A stretch of DNA of 64,000 nucleotides, from contig NZ_JBCAQT010000001.1 in the NCBI RefSeq assembly GCF_038419845.1, positions 124,001 through 188,000 on the forward strand, written 5' to 3'. The notes under the pieces are model-generated. The model worked only from the letters and a program-made list of their open reading frames with translations, was not told where the DNA came from and ran no database searches. This DNA is from Marinimicrobium sp038419845. GTDB taxonomy: Bacteria; Pseudomonadota; Gammaproteobacteria; Pseudomonadales; Cellvibrionaceae. Shown piece after piece: positions 31,031-39,852 of this stretch. How positions within the stretch are numbered: the first letter of the stretch is position 1; each line of letters opens with the position of its first letter. The position numbers and the translations under genes are program-made.

Positions 31031-34000
31031 ATGGCATCGGTGGCACGCTACTTACTGAAAACCTTCTGGATACTGTGCGCTGTGCTGTTGATCGGCCTGG
31101 CCGTACTGGTGCAGTCCGGGCGCAGCCTGTTTCCGCTGTTGAACAACTATCCGGACACCGTCTCCGAATACCTGTCAGATACGCTTGAGCTGAACATCCG
31201 CTTTGCACGCCTTGAAGCCGAGTGGGACGGGCTCAAGCCCTCGGTCCGTCTGCACGAGTTGGTGATTGATGATCGGGACGGCAATCGCCTGACCCAGGCC
31301 AACCAGGCCCAACTGCGACTCAACCTGCTCAGCAGCCTGCTGCAGGCCCGTCTGGCCTGGGACAAAATTGAGCTGCGCAGTGCCCGGCTATCGCTGTTGC
31401 AGGGTGATGACGGTTTCTGGGGCCTTCCCGGACAGCGTCCGCAGCAGGGTGTCGACCCGGTGGCCCCGGATGACCTGCTCACCCTCTTCCAACTGGGTAC
31501 CCGGGTAGAACTGCTGGACTCGCGTATCCAGCTTACCTTTGCCAGCGATCACCAGATCGACTTTGTGGCACCCTACCTGTTGTTGGAACATCGGGACGAC
31601 TTCCATCGCCTGTCGCTGCAGCTGGACGTGGAGGAGCAGACGCGCGCGCTTCAGGTGGTAGTAGAGGGACGGGGCGATCCGCGCAACCCCGAGGCGTTTG
31701 CCACCCGGGGCTACCTGCAGCTGCGCCGCTTTCCCACGCTGGAGCCGCTCACGGCCCTGGGGGGCATCCTGCTGGGCGAGAGCAGTCACCGGGATTGGTA
31801 CCGGGAGGGGCGGATGGATGCGAGCCTCTGGTTCTCGAGCCAGCCCGACGGCGCAGGCTACGACCTGAACGGGCATTTTTCCCTGGATCGGGTGTTTCTC
31901 CCGGTGGAAGACCTGACGCTCGATCGGGTGAACGCCCGGATCAGCGGCGAATGGCGGCGCTCCGGCCAGTGGCAGCTGGCGCTGCACGAGCTGCTCGCCG
32001 AATGGGAGGATCGTCAGCTCGAGCCGCTGCACCTGGCCGCCTCGGCGGCCGGCCCCCGGGCGCCTCTGCAACTGATGGTCGATCAGCTGGATCTGGGCTA
32101 CTGGAGCAGTCTGTCCGAGCAACTGGGGTTGCTGGGGGAAGGGCGTCTGCGGGAGGTCATCCAGACCCTCGACCCCGAAGGGCACGCTCACAAGCTCCAG
32201 TTCACTCTGCCCCAGGACGACTGGCGCAACTGGCAACTGATCGCCGAGTTGCAGCAGGTGTCGGTGGCCCCCTGGCAGGGAGTGCCCGGGCTGGATGGTG
32301 TCAGTGGTTTTGTCGAAGCCGATCAGCGCGGCGGCACCCTGGACCTGCGTAGCAAGGATGGCTTCAGTATGTACTTTGCCAAAGCCTACGACCGAGCCAT
32401 GAGTTTTGATACCGCCAGCGGCCAGATCGCCTGGCACCTGGATCCGGACAACAACCGGGTCTACGTCAACAGTGGGCCGCTGGAAATATCGAGCCCGGGA
32501 GAACAGGCGCGCGGTCACATGTGGTTGTCGCTTCCCTGGAAGCCGAACACCGGCGATGTCGACCTGTATCTGGATATTTACGGGCGTCAAATCAGCGCCG
32601 GCGTTTACCCAAAATATCTGCCCAAAACTGTTCCGCGTCCTCTGGTGGAGTGGCTTGAGCGCAGCGTTGGAACGGACAACCCGGGGGTGGCGGAGCGCGC
32701 TCACTTTGTTTTTCGTGGCACTCTCAACACTCCCGAACCACTGAGTCGCAACTACGAGCTGTCGCTCGATCTCATCGACGTCGACCTCGACTACCACCCG
32801 GAGTGGCCCGCCGCCCGGGATATACAGGGTGGCCTGAATCTGGATAACAACCGGGTGGAAGCCCGAATCGACTCGGCGTTTGTGTACAACAGTCAGGTGA
32901 ACGACACCCGGGTGATCGTCGATCAGAACCCCGAGGGCGAGGGACCCCTGTTGCAGATCAACGGAGCAGTTGACGGGTTGGCGAGCGATGGCCTGCGGCT
33001 GTTGCGCGAAAGTTATCTGCGCGGGTTTATTGGCGACAACATGGACAGCTGGTACCTGCACGGTGACCTGGATGCCGATCTCGAGCTGGCCATTCCGCTG
33101 GAACCGGACCAGCCCGGCGCCCGCCAGCAGGTCGACATGACGCTGGATGTGCCCATCGTCACCATGGACGATCTCGACCTGGAAATGAGTCAGCTCCGGG
33201 GCCGTATGAGCTACGGGAGCAACACTGGCCTGAATGCGGCCCAGCTGCGGGCCACCCTGTTTGACGAGCCGCTGGCCATCAGCATCACCTCGGACGAGTC
33301 CGCCCAGGGTGACCCGGTCACCCGCGTCGATTTCAGCGGTGAAGTGGCCAGTGAGCGGCTCGCCCAGTGGAGTCGACGCCCGGAAGTGCAGTTTTTGAGC
33401 GGCAAGCTGGCCTATGACAGTCGACTGGAGCTGACCCACCATAAGGAGCCCGACCCCGATCGGGATCAGCGCCTGGCGGCCCTGTCGGTGTCGAGCGACC
33501 TTGAAGGGGTCGCGCTCGATTTGCCCGAACCCTATGGCAAGGGCCCGCAGGGGCGAAGGCCAATGCAGTTCAGCTATATTCTGGGACGCCAGAGCGCCCT
33601 GGTGGACCTGCATTACGATGATCGGCTCCAGGTTCTGGCACAGCTGGATCGGGATACCGAGCAGTTGCGTCGGTTCAACCTGGCGTTGGGGGTTGATGCA
33701 AGTCTTCCCGAGAAACCCGGTATCCACCTGAGTGGGCGCCTGGACGCCTTCCACCCCGAACGCTGGCAGGCTGTGCTCGATCGGTACCAGGCCTATGCGC
33801 GGGATCTGGGGGGCACAGAGGGGGAAGGCGAGGCCGCCTCCCTGCTGGCGGGTCTACCTCTGAGCGCCGACATTGAACTGGGACAACATCAATTGGGGCC
33901 GCTCGATCTTCGGGATCTGGCGCTGGACCTGGAGCAGAGTGAGTCGGGGTGGCGACTCGGCTTTCGCAACCAGATGCTCGCGGGCGATCTGAATTGGCAG

Positions 34001-35038
34001 GCTGATCAGCCGATGGATCTGTCGATTGAGTACCTGCGGCTGCCCGCGAGTCTGTTGGAGGGGGAAGCGGTCGGGGACAGCGCAGAACCATTCGACCCCA
34101 GAACCCTGCCGGCCGCGCGCGTCAACCTGCAAGAGTTGCAGGTGGGGGGCGAGAACTTCGGGCGCTGGCGCTTTGAGCTAGGCCCGGAGGCGGCGGGTTT
34201 GCGAGTCAGTGACATTCGTGGCCAGATTCGGGGCCTTGAAGTGACGGGGCTGGATCAGGCCGAGGGCGGCGAGCTGTTCTGGCAATATGGCGAAGATCGG
34301 CCCGAGCGAAGTGCGATCGGTGTTCATCTCAGTGCGGGCGACCTGTCCGAGGTCCTGGCCCGGTGGGGGCAGGCCGATATGATCGAGAGCGAGTCGGCCG
34401 ACTACCAACTGACACTGAGCTGGCCCGGCCCACCCCAGAGTATTGCGGCGGAGAAACTCCGGGGTGATGTGCAGTTCAATATCCAGAGTGGCCGCTTCAA
34501 GCGCAACCCGGCGGCGGGCAGCGAGGGCCTGCTGCGCCTGTTCTCTGTGCTCAATTTTGACTCGCTCGCGCGCCGGCTGAGACTGGACTTCTCTGACCTC
34601 TACCAGAGTGGCCTGGCTTATGACAGCATTGAGGGGAAGATGCGCTTCAATCAGGGTATGATGAATTTCGTCGACCCGGTACTGGTGCGCAGCCCCTCCA
34701 GCCGTCTGCAGCTGGCGGGCCGGGCCAACCTGCTTGACGAGACCCTGGATACCCGTCTGGTGGCAACGCTGCCCGTGGCGGGCAATCTGACCTTTCTGGC
34801 CGCACTGGCCGGGGGGTTGCCGGCTGCTGTTGGCGTTTACCTGGTGAGCAAGCTGTTTGAAAAGCAGGTCGACCAGGCGACCAGCATCACCTATACCATC
34901 CGGGGCGAATGGGATGATCCGCAGATCAAATTCGATCGAATGTTCGAAGGGGAGGCGAGCTTTGATGCCGAGCCGAGCGACTCCCAGATCCCGACCCTTG
35001 AGGAACCCGGCAATGAGGAATCCAGCAATGAGCAATAG
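31031..35038 (+). CDS. yhdP: YhdP-family AsmA-like envelope protein
   Basis: Very large (1335 aa) protein anchored by one N-terminal helix (LLKTFWILCAVLLIGLAVLV), with a long periplasmic beta-rich body. E. coli YhdP belongs to the AsmA-like group with TamB and YdbH that carries phospholipids to the outer membrane. Supporting features are the conserved place after rng, the length (E. coli about 1266) and the C-terminal AsmA-type block NLTFLAALAGGLPAAVGVYL. The nit and tldD genes that usually follow are missing here; msrB overlaps its end instead. A 788-aa antisense frame is an artefact. Confidence 0.93.
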   Translation: MASVARYLLKTFWILCAVLLIGLAVLVQSGRSLFPLLNNYPDTVSEYLSDTLELNIRFARLEAEWDGLKPSVRLHELVIDDRDGNRLTQANQAQLRLNLLSSLLQARLAWDKIELRSARLSLLQGDDGFWGLPGQRPQQGVDPVAPDDLLTLFQLGTRVELLDSRIQLTFASDHQIDFVAPYLLLEHRDDFHRLSLQLDVEEQTRALQVVVEGRGDPRNPEAFATRGYLQLRRFPTLEPLTALGGILLGESSHRDWYREGRMDASLWFSSQPDGAGYDLNGHFSLDRVFLPVEDLTLDRVNARISGEWRRSGQWQLALHELLAEWEDRQLEPLHLAASAAGPRAPLQLMVDQLDLGYWSSLSEQLGLLGEGRLREVIQTLDPEGHAHKLQFTLPQDDWRNWQLIAELQQVSVAPWQGVPGLDGVSGFVEADQRGGTLDLRSKDGFSMYFAKAYDRAMSFDTASGQIAWHLDPDNNRVYVNSGPLEISSPGEQARGHMWLSLPWKPNTGDVDLYLDIYGRQISAGVYPKYLPKTVPRPLVEWLERSVGTDNPGVAERAHFVFRGTLNTPEPLSRNYELSLDLIDVDLDYHPEWPAARDIQGGLNLDNNRVEARIDSAFVYNSQVNDTRVIVDQNPEGEGPLLQINGAVDGLASDGLRLLRESYLRGFIGDNMDSWYLHGDLDADLELAIPLEPDQPGARQQVDMTLDVPIVTMDDLDLEMSQLRGRMSYGSNTGLNAAQLRATLFDEPLAISITSDESAQGDPVTRVDFSGEVASERLAQWSRRPEVQFLSGKLAYDSRLELTHHKEPDPDRDQRLAALSVSSDLEGVALDLPEPYGKGPQGRRPMQFSYILGRQSALVDLHYDDRLQVLAQLDRDTEQLRRFNLALGVDASLPEKPGIHLSGRLDAFHPERWQAVLDRYQAYARDLGGTEGEGEAASLLAGLPLSADIELGQHQLGPLDLRDLALDLEQSESGWRLGFRNQMLAGDLNWQADQPMDLSIEYLRLPASLLEGEAVGDSAEPFDPRTLPAARVNLQELQVGGENFGRWRFELGPEAAGLRVSDIRGQIRGLEVTGLDQAEGGELFWQYGEDRPERSAIGVHLSAGDLSEVLARWGQADMIESESADYQLTLSWPGPPQSIAAEKLRGDVQFNIQSGRFKRNPAAGSEGLLRLFSVLNFDSLARRLRLDFSDLYQSGLAYDSIEGKMRFNQGMMNFVDPVLVRSPSSRLQLAGRANLLDETLDTRLVATLPVAGNLTFLAALAGGLPAAVGVYLVSKLFEKQVDQATSITYTIRGEWDDPQIKFDRMFEGEASFDAEPSDSQIPTLEEPGNEESSNEQ

Positions 35039-35603
35039 ACAGCAAACGATAGCGGGTGGCCCGGGGGTCATCCGCGGCGGCGTGTCCCTGGTACTGTTGT
35101 GGGCCTGCCTCGGTGCCACCCCGGTGATTGCCCAGGAGGACGTGGCCCAGGCGCGCGAGTGGATTGATGCCGGGGAAAACCTGGAGCAGATCAGCCGCGA
35201 TACCTGGAAAGAGCTGCTCACCGACGAGCAATTTGAAATCCTCTGGGAGGAGGGTACCGAGCGGGCCTACACGGGTGAGCTACTCGACAACAAACGCGAA
35301 GGGGTTTATGTTACCGCAGGCTGTCGCATACCGGTGTTCAGCTCGGAGCATAAATATGACTCCAGGACCGGTTGGCCCAGTTTCTGGGAGGTGCTCGACG
35401 AAGACAATATCCGGCTCGAGGATGACTACAGCTGGTTCGGGCGCAAGCGCATCGAAGTGGTTTCCGCCTGTGGTGAGCACCTGGGCCATGTGTTCAAGGA
35501 CGGGCCTGAGCCCACCGGCCTGCGCTACTGCATCAACTCGCTCGCGCTGGAGTTTGTTCCCCAGGACGAGTGGGAGCGCGAGCAGAGCCAGAAGCAGAAT
35601 TAG
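35028..35603 (+). CDS. msrB: Periplasmic peptide-methionine (R)-S-oxide reductase
   Basis: Reduces methionine-R-sulfoxide in proteins. The N terminus (SLVLLWACLGATPVIAQ) is a signal peptide, so it acts in the periplasm. Motifs RTGWPSFWEVL, HLGHVFKDGPEPTGLRYCIN contain the catalytic Cys (in RYCIN). Of the four zinc cysteines in E. coli MsrB, only one of each pair remains (TAGC and SACGEH), and the resolving position before GWPSF is Thr. The recycling partner is therefore unclear. The ATG (35028) lies within the last codons of yhdP, an 11-base overlap, suggesting coupled expression. Confidence 0.92.
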   Translation: MSNRQQTIAGGPGVIRGGVSLVLLWACLGATPVIAQEDVAQAREWIDAGENLEQISRDTWKELLTDEQFEILWEEGTERAYTGELLDNKREGVYVTAGCRIPVFSSEHKYDSRTGWPSFWEVLDEDNIRLEDDYSWFGRKRIEVVSACGEHLGHVFKDGPEPTGLRYCINSLALEFVPQDEWEREQSQKQN

Positions 35604-35720
35604 ACGCTGTGTAATGGGTTTCCCCCGGGTTTGTGATTGTGTTCGCAGACTCGCACCAGGGGTGTCTCTAGACTCTCGCGCCAGTCCTGCACACTACATC
35701 AGACCAATAACGATAAGACC

Positions 35721-37229
35721 ATGTCCCAAGTGACCAAGACTCTCACTGTTGTTTCGCACTACCAGCGCTATTGGGTTCCGGCGCTGGTGTTGTTGCTCTC
35801 GCTCGCGGTTTACGGCATCAATTACACCTCTCCCAAATCGATGTTCTGGGATGAGAACTACCATATTGCCTCCGCAGAAAAATACCTCGATGGCGTGCTG
35901 TTCATGGAACTGCATCCGCCCTTGGGCAAAATGCTCATTGCCTTCGGTGAAAAAGCCCTGGGAGTCAATGATCATCTGGACAAAAGCGCCCTGACACGCA
36001 CCGACTATGTCAAAGGCGATATGCTCCCGGACGGGATGAGCTTCGCCGGCTTCCGGCTCGCCTCCACCTTCCTGATGGCGTTCTCCGCGCTGCTGTTTTA
36101 CGGCATCATCTGGCGCATCATCCGCCGAACCTGGGTGGCGGCCGCGTTCACCTCCCTGTTGATTTTCGACAACGCCCTGGTGGTGCATTCGCGGGCCGCC
36201 ATGCTGGAAGGCATCCAGCTGTTTTTCATCCTGTTGGCGCTCTATTACTTCACCCGGGTGATTACCAGCGGCGAGCCCATCCGCCTGAAACACTACGCCC
36301 TTCTGGGGGTGTTTATCGGGCTGGTGGTGTCCATCAAGTTCAATGGCGCGGTTCTGCTGCTGTTGTTTGTCATGCTCTACGGCGTGGATCAATGGGACAA
36401 TGTGCGCCGATTTGACTGGGCCGCTCTGTTCAAACGCCTGGCCGTGACCGTGCCGGCCGGCGTGCTCCCTCTGCTCGCCGTGTTTGCCAGTATTCTGTAC
36501 CTGCACATCGCCCTGGGCGATGAGGTGGTCAACAATAAAACCTACAAGGCCTCAGATGAGTATCTGGCGGAAGTGAGGGCCGGGCGCAGCCACAGTCTGC
36601 CGGCGTTCTATCACGGGTTCAAAGACAACCTACGCTACATGCTGGAGTACTCCGATGGCGTGGCTCGCCTGGATATCTGCAAGCCCGGCGAGAACGGCAG
36701 CTACGCCATCGGTTGGCCCCTGGGCAACAAGAGCATCAATTATCGCTGGGACAAAAACACTGTCGATGGTCAGGCTCAGGTGCGTTACATCCAGATCATT
36801 GCCAACCCCATTGTCTGGTTCTCGGTGGTGGTGGGTATTGTCCTGTCACTGGGGCTGGCCCTGAGCAGGTTTGTCTATGGCCAACAGGAAAAAGACCCGC
36901 GACTCTTTTATTGGGTCATGGCCTTTACCACGCTTTATGTCAGTTACATGATCGCCATACTCCAGATTGAGCGGGTCATGTATCTGTATCACTATCTGGT
37001 TCCCCTGGTGTTCGGCATGCTCAATCTGGCGATGATCTTCAATTACATCTTCCGCGAGGAAATCCTCGCCGGTAATCGCCACACCATGGTCAACGTCGGG
37101 CTGTTTGTTCTGCTGGTCATCGGCGTGTTCGCCTATTTTGCGCCCTTCAGTTATGGCCTGCCCATGACCGAGGATCAGTTTGAGGCGCGCAACTGGTTCC
37201 ACCTCTGGCAAATGAACGTGGTGCGCTGA
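35721..37229 (+). CDS. Protein O-mannosyltransferase-like glycosyltransferase (GT39/PMT)
   Basis: Integral membrane protein of 502 aa with many hydrophobic helices. The lumenal/periplasmic catalytic Asp-Glu is visible at D44-E45 (MFWDENYHIASA), followed by HPPLGKMLIAFGE, the classic PMT first loop. The C-terminal four-helix region has YLYHYLVPLVFG. Such enzymes take a sugar from a lipid carrier, and bacterial forms glycosylate exported proteins. No carrier-loading enzyme is next to it. ATG 35721 is the best start. A PA14 gene follows after 2 bases, so they form one unit. Confidence 0.88.
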   Translation: MSQVTKTLTVVSHYQRYWVPALVLLLSLAVYGINYTSPKSMFWDENYHIASAEKYLDGVLFMELHPPLGKMLIAFGEKALGVNDHLDKSALTRTDYVKGDMLPDGMSFAGFRLASTFLMAFSALLFYGIIWRIIRRTWVAAAFTSLLIFDNALVVHSRAAMLEGIQLFFILLALYYFTRVITSGEPIRLKHYALLGVFIGLVVSIKFNGAVLLLLFVMLYGVDQWDNVRRFDWAALFKRLAVTVPAGVLPLLAVFASILYLHIALGDEVVNNKTYKASDEYLAEVRAGRSHSLPAFYHGFKDNLRYMLEYSDGVARLDICKPGENGSYAIGWPLGNKSINYRWDKNTVDGQAQVRYIQIIANPIVWFSVVVGIVLSLGLALSRFVYGQQEKDPRLFYWVMAFTTLYVSYMIAILQIERVMYLYHYLVPLVFGMLNLAMIFNYIFREEILAGNRHTMVNVGLFVLLVIGVFAYFAPFSYGLPMTEDQFEARNWFHLWQMNVVR

Positions 37230-37231
37230 TC

Positions 37232-37789
37232 ATGCAACAGTATCTGACCAAAAACACCGTGTTGACCGCCCTGCTGGTGTTGGTGGCTCTGGCCATTGTC
37301 ATCCGGATCATCCCGCCCTATGTTCCCAAAGTGGTGGAGTTGGAGATTTCCAAAAACAAGCAGGGCATTGGCCGAATCGATCAATCCCGCGATATCGACT
37401 ATTCCCGCAGCCTCTGGGTCGATCGTCTGGAGCTGTCCGCCAAAAACCAGTTGCGCCATCCGAAACTCGGGCAGATCGGTTACGGCAACAACTTCTTCAT
37501 CGATATTGAACACGAGTTTACCGTCGAGACAGCGGGGGACTACCGCTTTCTTATCGGCAGTGACGATGGGTTTGTGGCCGCCGTGGATGGCGAGGAGCTG
37601 TGCCGTTTCAACACCGACCGTCCCTACCGGAAACAGACCTGCCGAGTGTCGCTGGAGGAAGGGAGCCATACCTTTACCCTGAGCTACTTTCAGGGTGGCG
37701 GTCACGCCGGGTTGACGGTCGAGTATAGGCGGGTGGGCGCGGACAAGCCCCGCTTCTTTGGCGAGAGTTCTGACGATATTGTGTTTTGA
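37232..37789 (+). CDS. Membrane-anchored PA14-domain protein
   Basis: 185 aa. One N-terminal membrane anchor (about 10-26), then a PA14 beta-barrel: HEFTVETAGDYRFLIGSDDG, FVAAVDGEELCRF, EGSHTFTLSYFQGGGHAGL. PA14 domains often bind carbohydrates. Only 2 bases separate it from the mannosyltransferase gene, so it is probably a partner, either an acceptor or a sugar-binding accessory. That role is inference. Confidence 0.8.
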   Translation: MQQYLTKNTVLTALLVLVALAIVIRIIPPYVPKVVELEISKNKQGIGRIDQSRDIDYSRSLWVDRLELSAKNQLRHPKLGQIGYGNNFFIDIEHEFTVETAGDYRFLIGSDDGFVAAVDGEELCRFNTDRPYRKQTCRVSLEEGSHTFTLSYFQGGGHAGLTVEYRRVGADKPRFFGESSDDIVF

Positions 37790-37815
37790 CAGGAGCGGTC
37801 AGGGTTTCAGGCAGG

Positions 37816-37842
37816 CATAAAAAAGCCCCCTGATCGGGGGCT
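37816..37842 (-). terminator. Intrinsic terminator after the 95-aa secreted protein gene
   Basis: AGCCCCC (37824-37830) pairs with GGGGGCT (37836-37842). Read on the minus strand, the stem is followed by a run of seven Ts. The plus strand has no T run, so it serves the minus-strand gene. Confidence 0.8.
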
Positions 37843-37910
37843 GAAAAGACAACAGTAAAAAAGACAACATTAAATGGTCGCGGCCCGCCTCGTGCCGGGC
37901 CAGCCAGGCC

Positions 37911-38198
37911 TCAGTTGGAGGCCAGCTTGAATTCGCGGATGGCGCTGTTGAACTGGTCGGCGTAGGCAATCAGTTCTTTTTCGGCCCTGCGCTTTTCACT
38001 TGAGCTCATTTTGGAACAGTTCAGGTATTCTTCCTGGGCTTTTACGTAGGCTTTCACTTCATTGTTGGATTTGACCATCTGGGCAGTCACGGCCGTTTTC
38101 GGGTCGGGAATCTCGGGCTTGCTGGCGGGCTCGCTGCAAGCGAAAACCGGCGCACTGAAAACCGCAGAGAAGCACAGAGCAGACAACAATTTCTTCAT
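37911..38198 (-). CDS. Small secreted hypothetical protein
   Basis: 95 aa. Signal peptide MKKLLSALCFSAVFSAPVFA, then a Lys/Glu-rich helical mature part with two cysteines (ACSEPA and YLNCSK) that could form a disulfide. No family recognised. It is single-gene, with its own terminator just downstream. Confidence 0.7.
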   Translation of the reverse strand: MKKLLSALCFSAVFSAPVFACSEPASKPEIPDPKTAVTAQMVKSNNEVKAYVKAQEEYLNCSKMSSSEKRRAEKELIAYADQFNSAIREFKLASN

Positions 38199-38331
38199 AT
38201 CACAATACCTGGAGTTTGGAAGTCGTCCCTCGGGATCGAGCCCCGGGAAACGATGGATAATATTGGACGCTCAGAGTGATCCGTTTGGCCCCTGAGTACG
38301 GAAAAGATTATCCCACAGCCTTTCTTAACAG

Positions 38332-38355
38332 AAAATGGTCTAAGAAGACCATTTT
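38332..38355. other. Perfect 10-bp hairpin of unknown role
   Basis: AAAATGGTCT and AGACCATTTT face each other around AAGA. It lies between the transglycosylase terminator and the small secreted protein, in an AT-rich patch with further GATAAC/GTTATC inverted pairs. It could be an operator or a back-up terminator. Confidence 0.55.
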
Positions 38356-38410
38356 GTTATTGATATTTGTGATAACGAGAGGAAAGGTTATCAATGATTT
38401 ACGCGCCAAC

Positions 38411-38453
38411 AAAAACGGCCCCAAAAAGCCCGTTGTTTTGACGGGTGGGGCCG
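38411..38453 (-). terminator. Intrinsic terminator after the lytic transglycosylase gene
   Basis: Nested stem: CGGCCCC (38416-38422) with GGGGCCG (38447-38453), plus an inner GCCCGT/ACGGGT pair. On the minus strand it is followed by TTTTTG. Confidence 0.8.
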
Positions 38454-38497
38454 ATTTCGGTGTCAGTGTCGAAAAACGTCAAATTATCGACGCGGTG

Positions 38498-39703
38498 TCA
38501 TGACTCCAGCTCTATGTCCAGAAGGTTCAGAACTTCACGGCTCGGAAACCCGTCCGGCACCATACCTTTCTGGTCCTGGAAGGTGCTGAGCGCGCGGCGG
38601 GTCGCCGGGCCCCAGATGCCATCAACCTCGCCCACGTCATGGCCTTTGTCGGCCAGTGTCTGCTGGATCTCCATGACCTGGTCGCGGCTCAGGCGCGGGG
38701 CATCGTCCGGTGGTGGCTGGTGCAGCTCACCCGCACCGGCAATGCGGTCGGCCATATGCCCCACGGCAATGGCGTAGTACTCGGACTGGTTCCAGCCCAT
38801 GATGATTTTGAAGTTGTGGTACGCCAGAAAAGCCGGGCCCTCGTGCCCCGCTGGCACCAGCAGGGAGGCCTCGATGTCGGCCTCCGGCAGCTCGGCGCCA
38901 CTGGTCTGACGAACGCCCAGCTTCGCCCACTCGGACAGTGCCCGGCGATTTTTCAGGCCCGCCTCCAGGTAGGGGAATTCCTCGGGCAGCAACACCTCCC
39001 GGCCCCAGCGGTATTCATCATCCCAGCCCATCTGGCTGAGAAAGTTGGCCGCCGATGCCATGGCGTCGGGCAGGCTGTTCCAGAGGTCGCGCTTGCCGTC
39101 ACCGTCATAGTCCACCGCGTAGCGCTGAAACACCGAGGGCATAAACTGTACATGGCCCATGGCGCCGGCCCAGGAGCCTTCCATGTTCTTGGGGGCAATG
39201 GCGCCTTCGTCAATGATGCCCAGCGCGGCCATCAATTCGCGGGTGAAATAGTCGCTGCGGCGCTCATCGCAGGCCAGGGTGGCGAGGGAGTCGAGCACCC
39301 GCATTTTGCCAAAATAGCTGCCGAAATTGGTTTCCAGCCCCCAGAAGGCCACCAGGTAGGGAGCCGGCACACCGTACTCCTTTTCCACCTTGGCCAGCAG
39401 GTCGGCGTGTTCGCGCAACAGGCGGCGGCCATCACGTACCCGCTGATCGGTGACCCGCCGGCCCAGGTAATCGGCGAAGGTGGTGGTGAACTCCGGCTGC
39501 TGTCGATCGAGCTCAATGACCCGCGCGGAGTATTGGATCCCGGCCAGACTGTCGCGTACCGCGTCCGAGTCCAGCCCCTGGGTGGCGGCATTGTCCTGCA
39601 GCCGTGCGATGCACTGCTCAAAGTCGGTCTGGCTCATGCCGTAAACGGGCGCGGCGCTGGCGATAGCCAGAGTCGCGGTGAACAGTAATTTACCCCAGTA
39701 CAT
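38498..39703 (-). CDS. Lytic murein transglycosylase (MltB family, GH103) with PG-binding domain
   Basis: Secreted peptidoglycan lyase. Signal peptide at residues 1-22 (ending ASAAPVYG). Catalytic Glu124 lies in AFWGLETNFGSYFG; AGAMGHVQFMPSVFQRYAVD and DLWNSLPDAMASAANFL are GH103 blocks. The last 60 residues (QTLADKGHDVGEVDGIWGPA) are a PG_binding_1 domain. No lipobox, so it is probably soluble in the periplasm. I start at MYWGKLLFTATL (39703), with GGAG upstream; a longer frame adds 49 unlikely codons. Confidence 0.93.
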   Translation of the reverse strand: MYWGKLLFTATLAIASAAPVYGMSQTDFEQCIARLQDNAATQGLDSDAVRDSLAGIQYSARVIELDRQQPEFTTTFADYLGRRVTDQRVRDGRRLLREHADLLAKVEKEYGVPAPYLVAFWGLETNFGSYFGKMRVLDSLATLACDERRSDYFTRELMAALGIIDEGAIAPKNMEGSWAGAMGHVQFMPSVFQRYAVDYDGDGKRDLWNSLPDAMASAANFLSQMGWDDEYRWGREVLLPEEFPYLEAGLKNRRALSEWAKLGVRQTSGAELPEADIEASLLVPAGHEGPAFLAYHNFKIIMGWNQSEYYAIAVGHMADRIAGAGELHQPPPDDAPRLSRDQVMEIQQTLADKGHDVGEVDGIWGPATRRALSTFQDQKGMVPDGFPSREVLNLLDIELES

Positions 39704-39852
39704 ACTCACTCCAAAGGGACGCTGGCGGGCCAGGGTTGCTGGCTCGGCCGAAGGTTTGACCAATTCCCGGGGATCGTGACATGATTCCCAAGGCAAATAA
39801 AGCAATAAACATATAAGCCAATAAAACAAAGTAAAACAAAGAGAGATCAACC

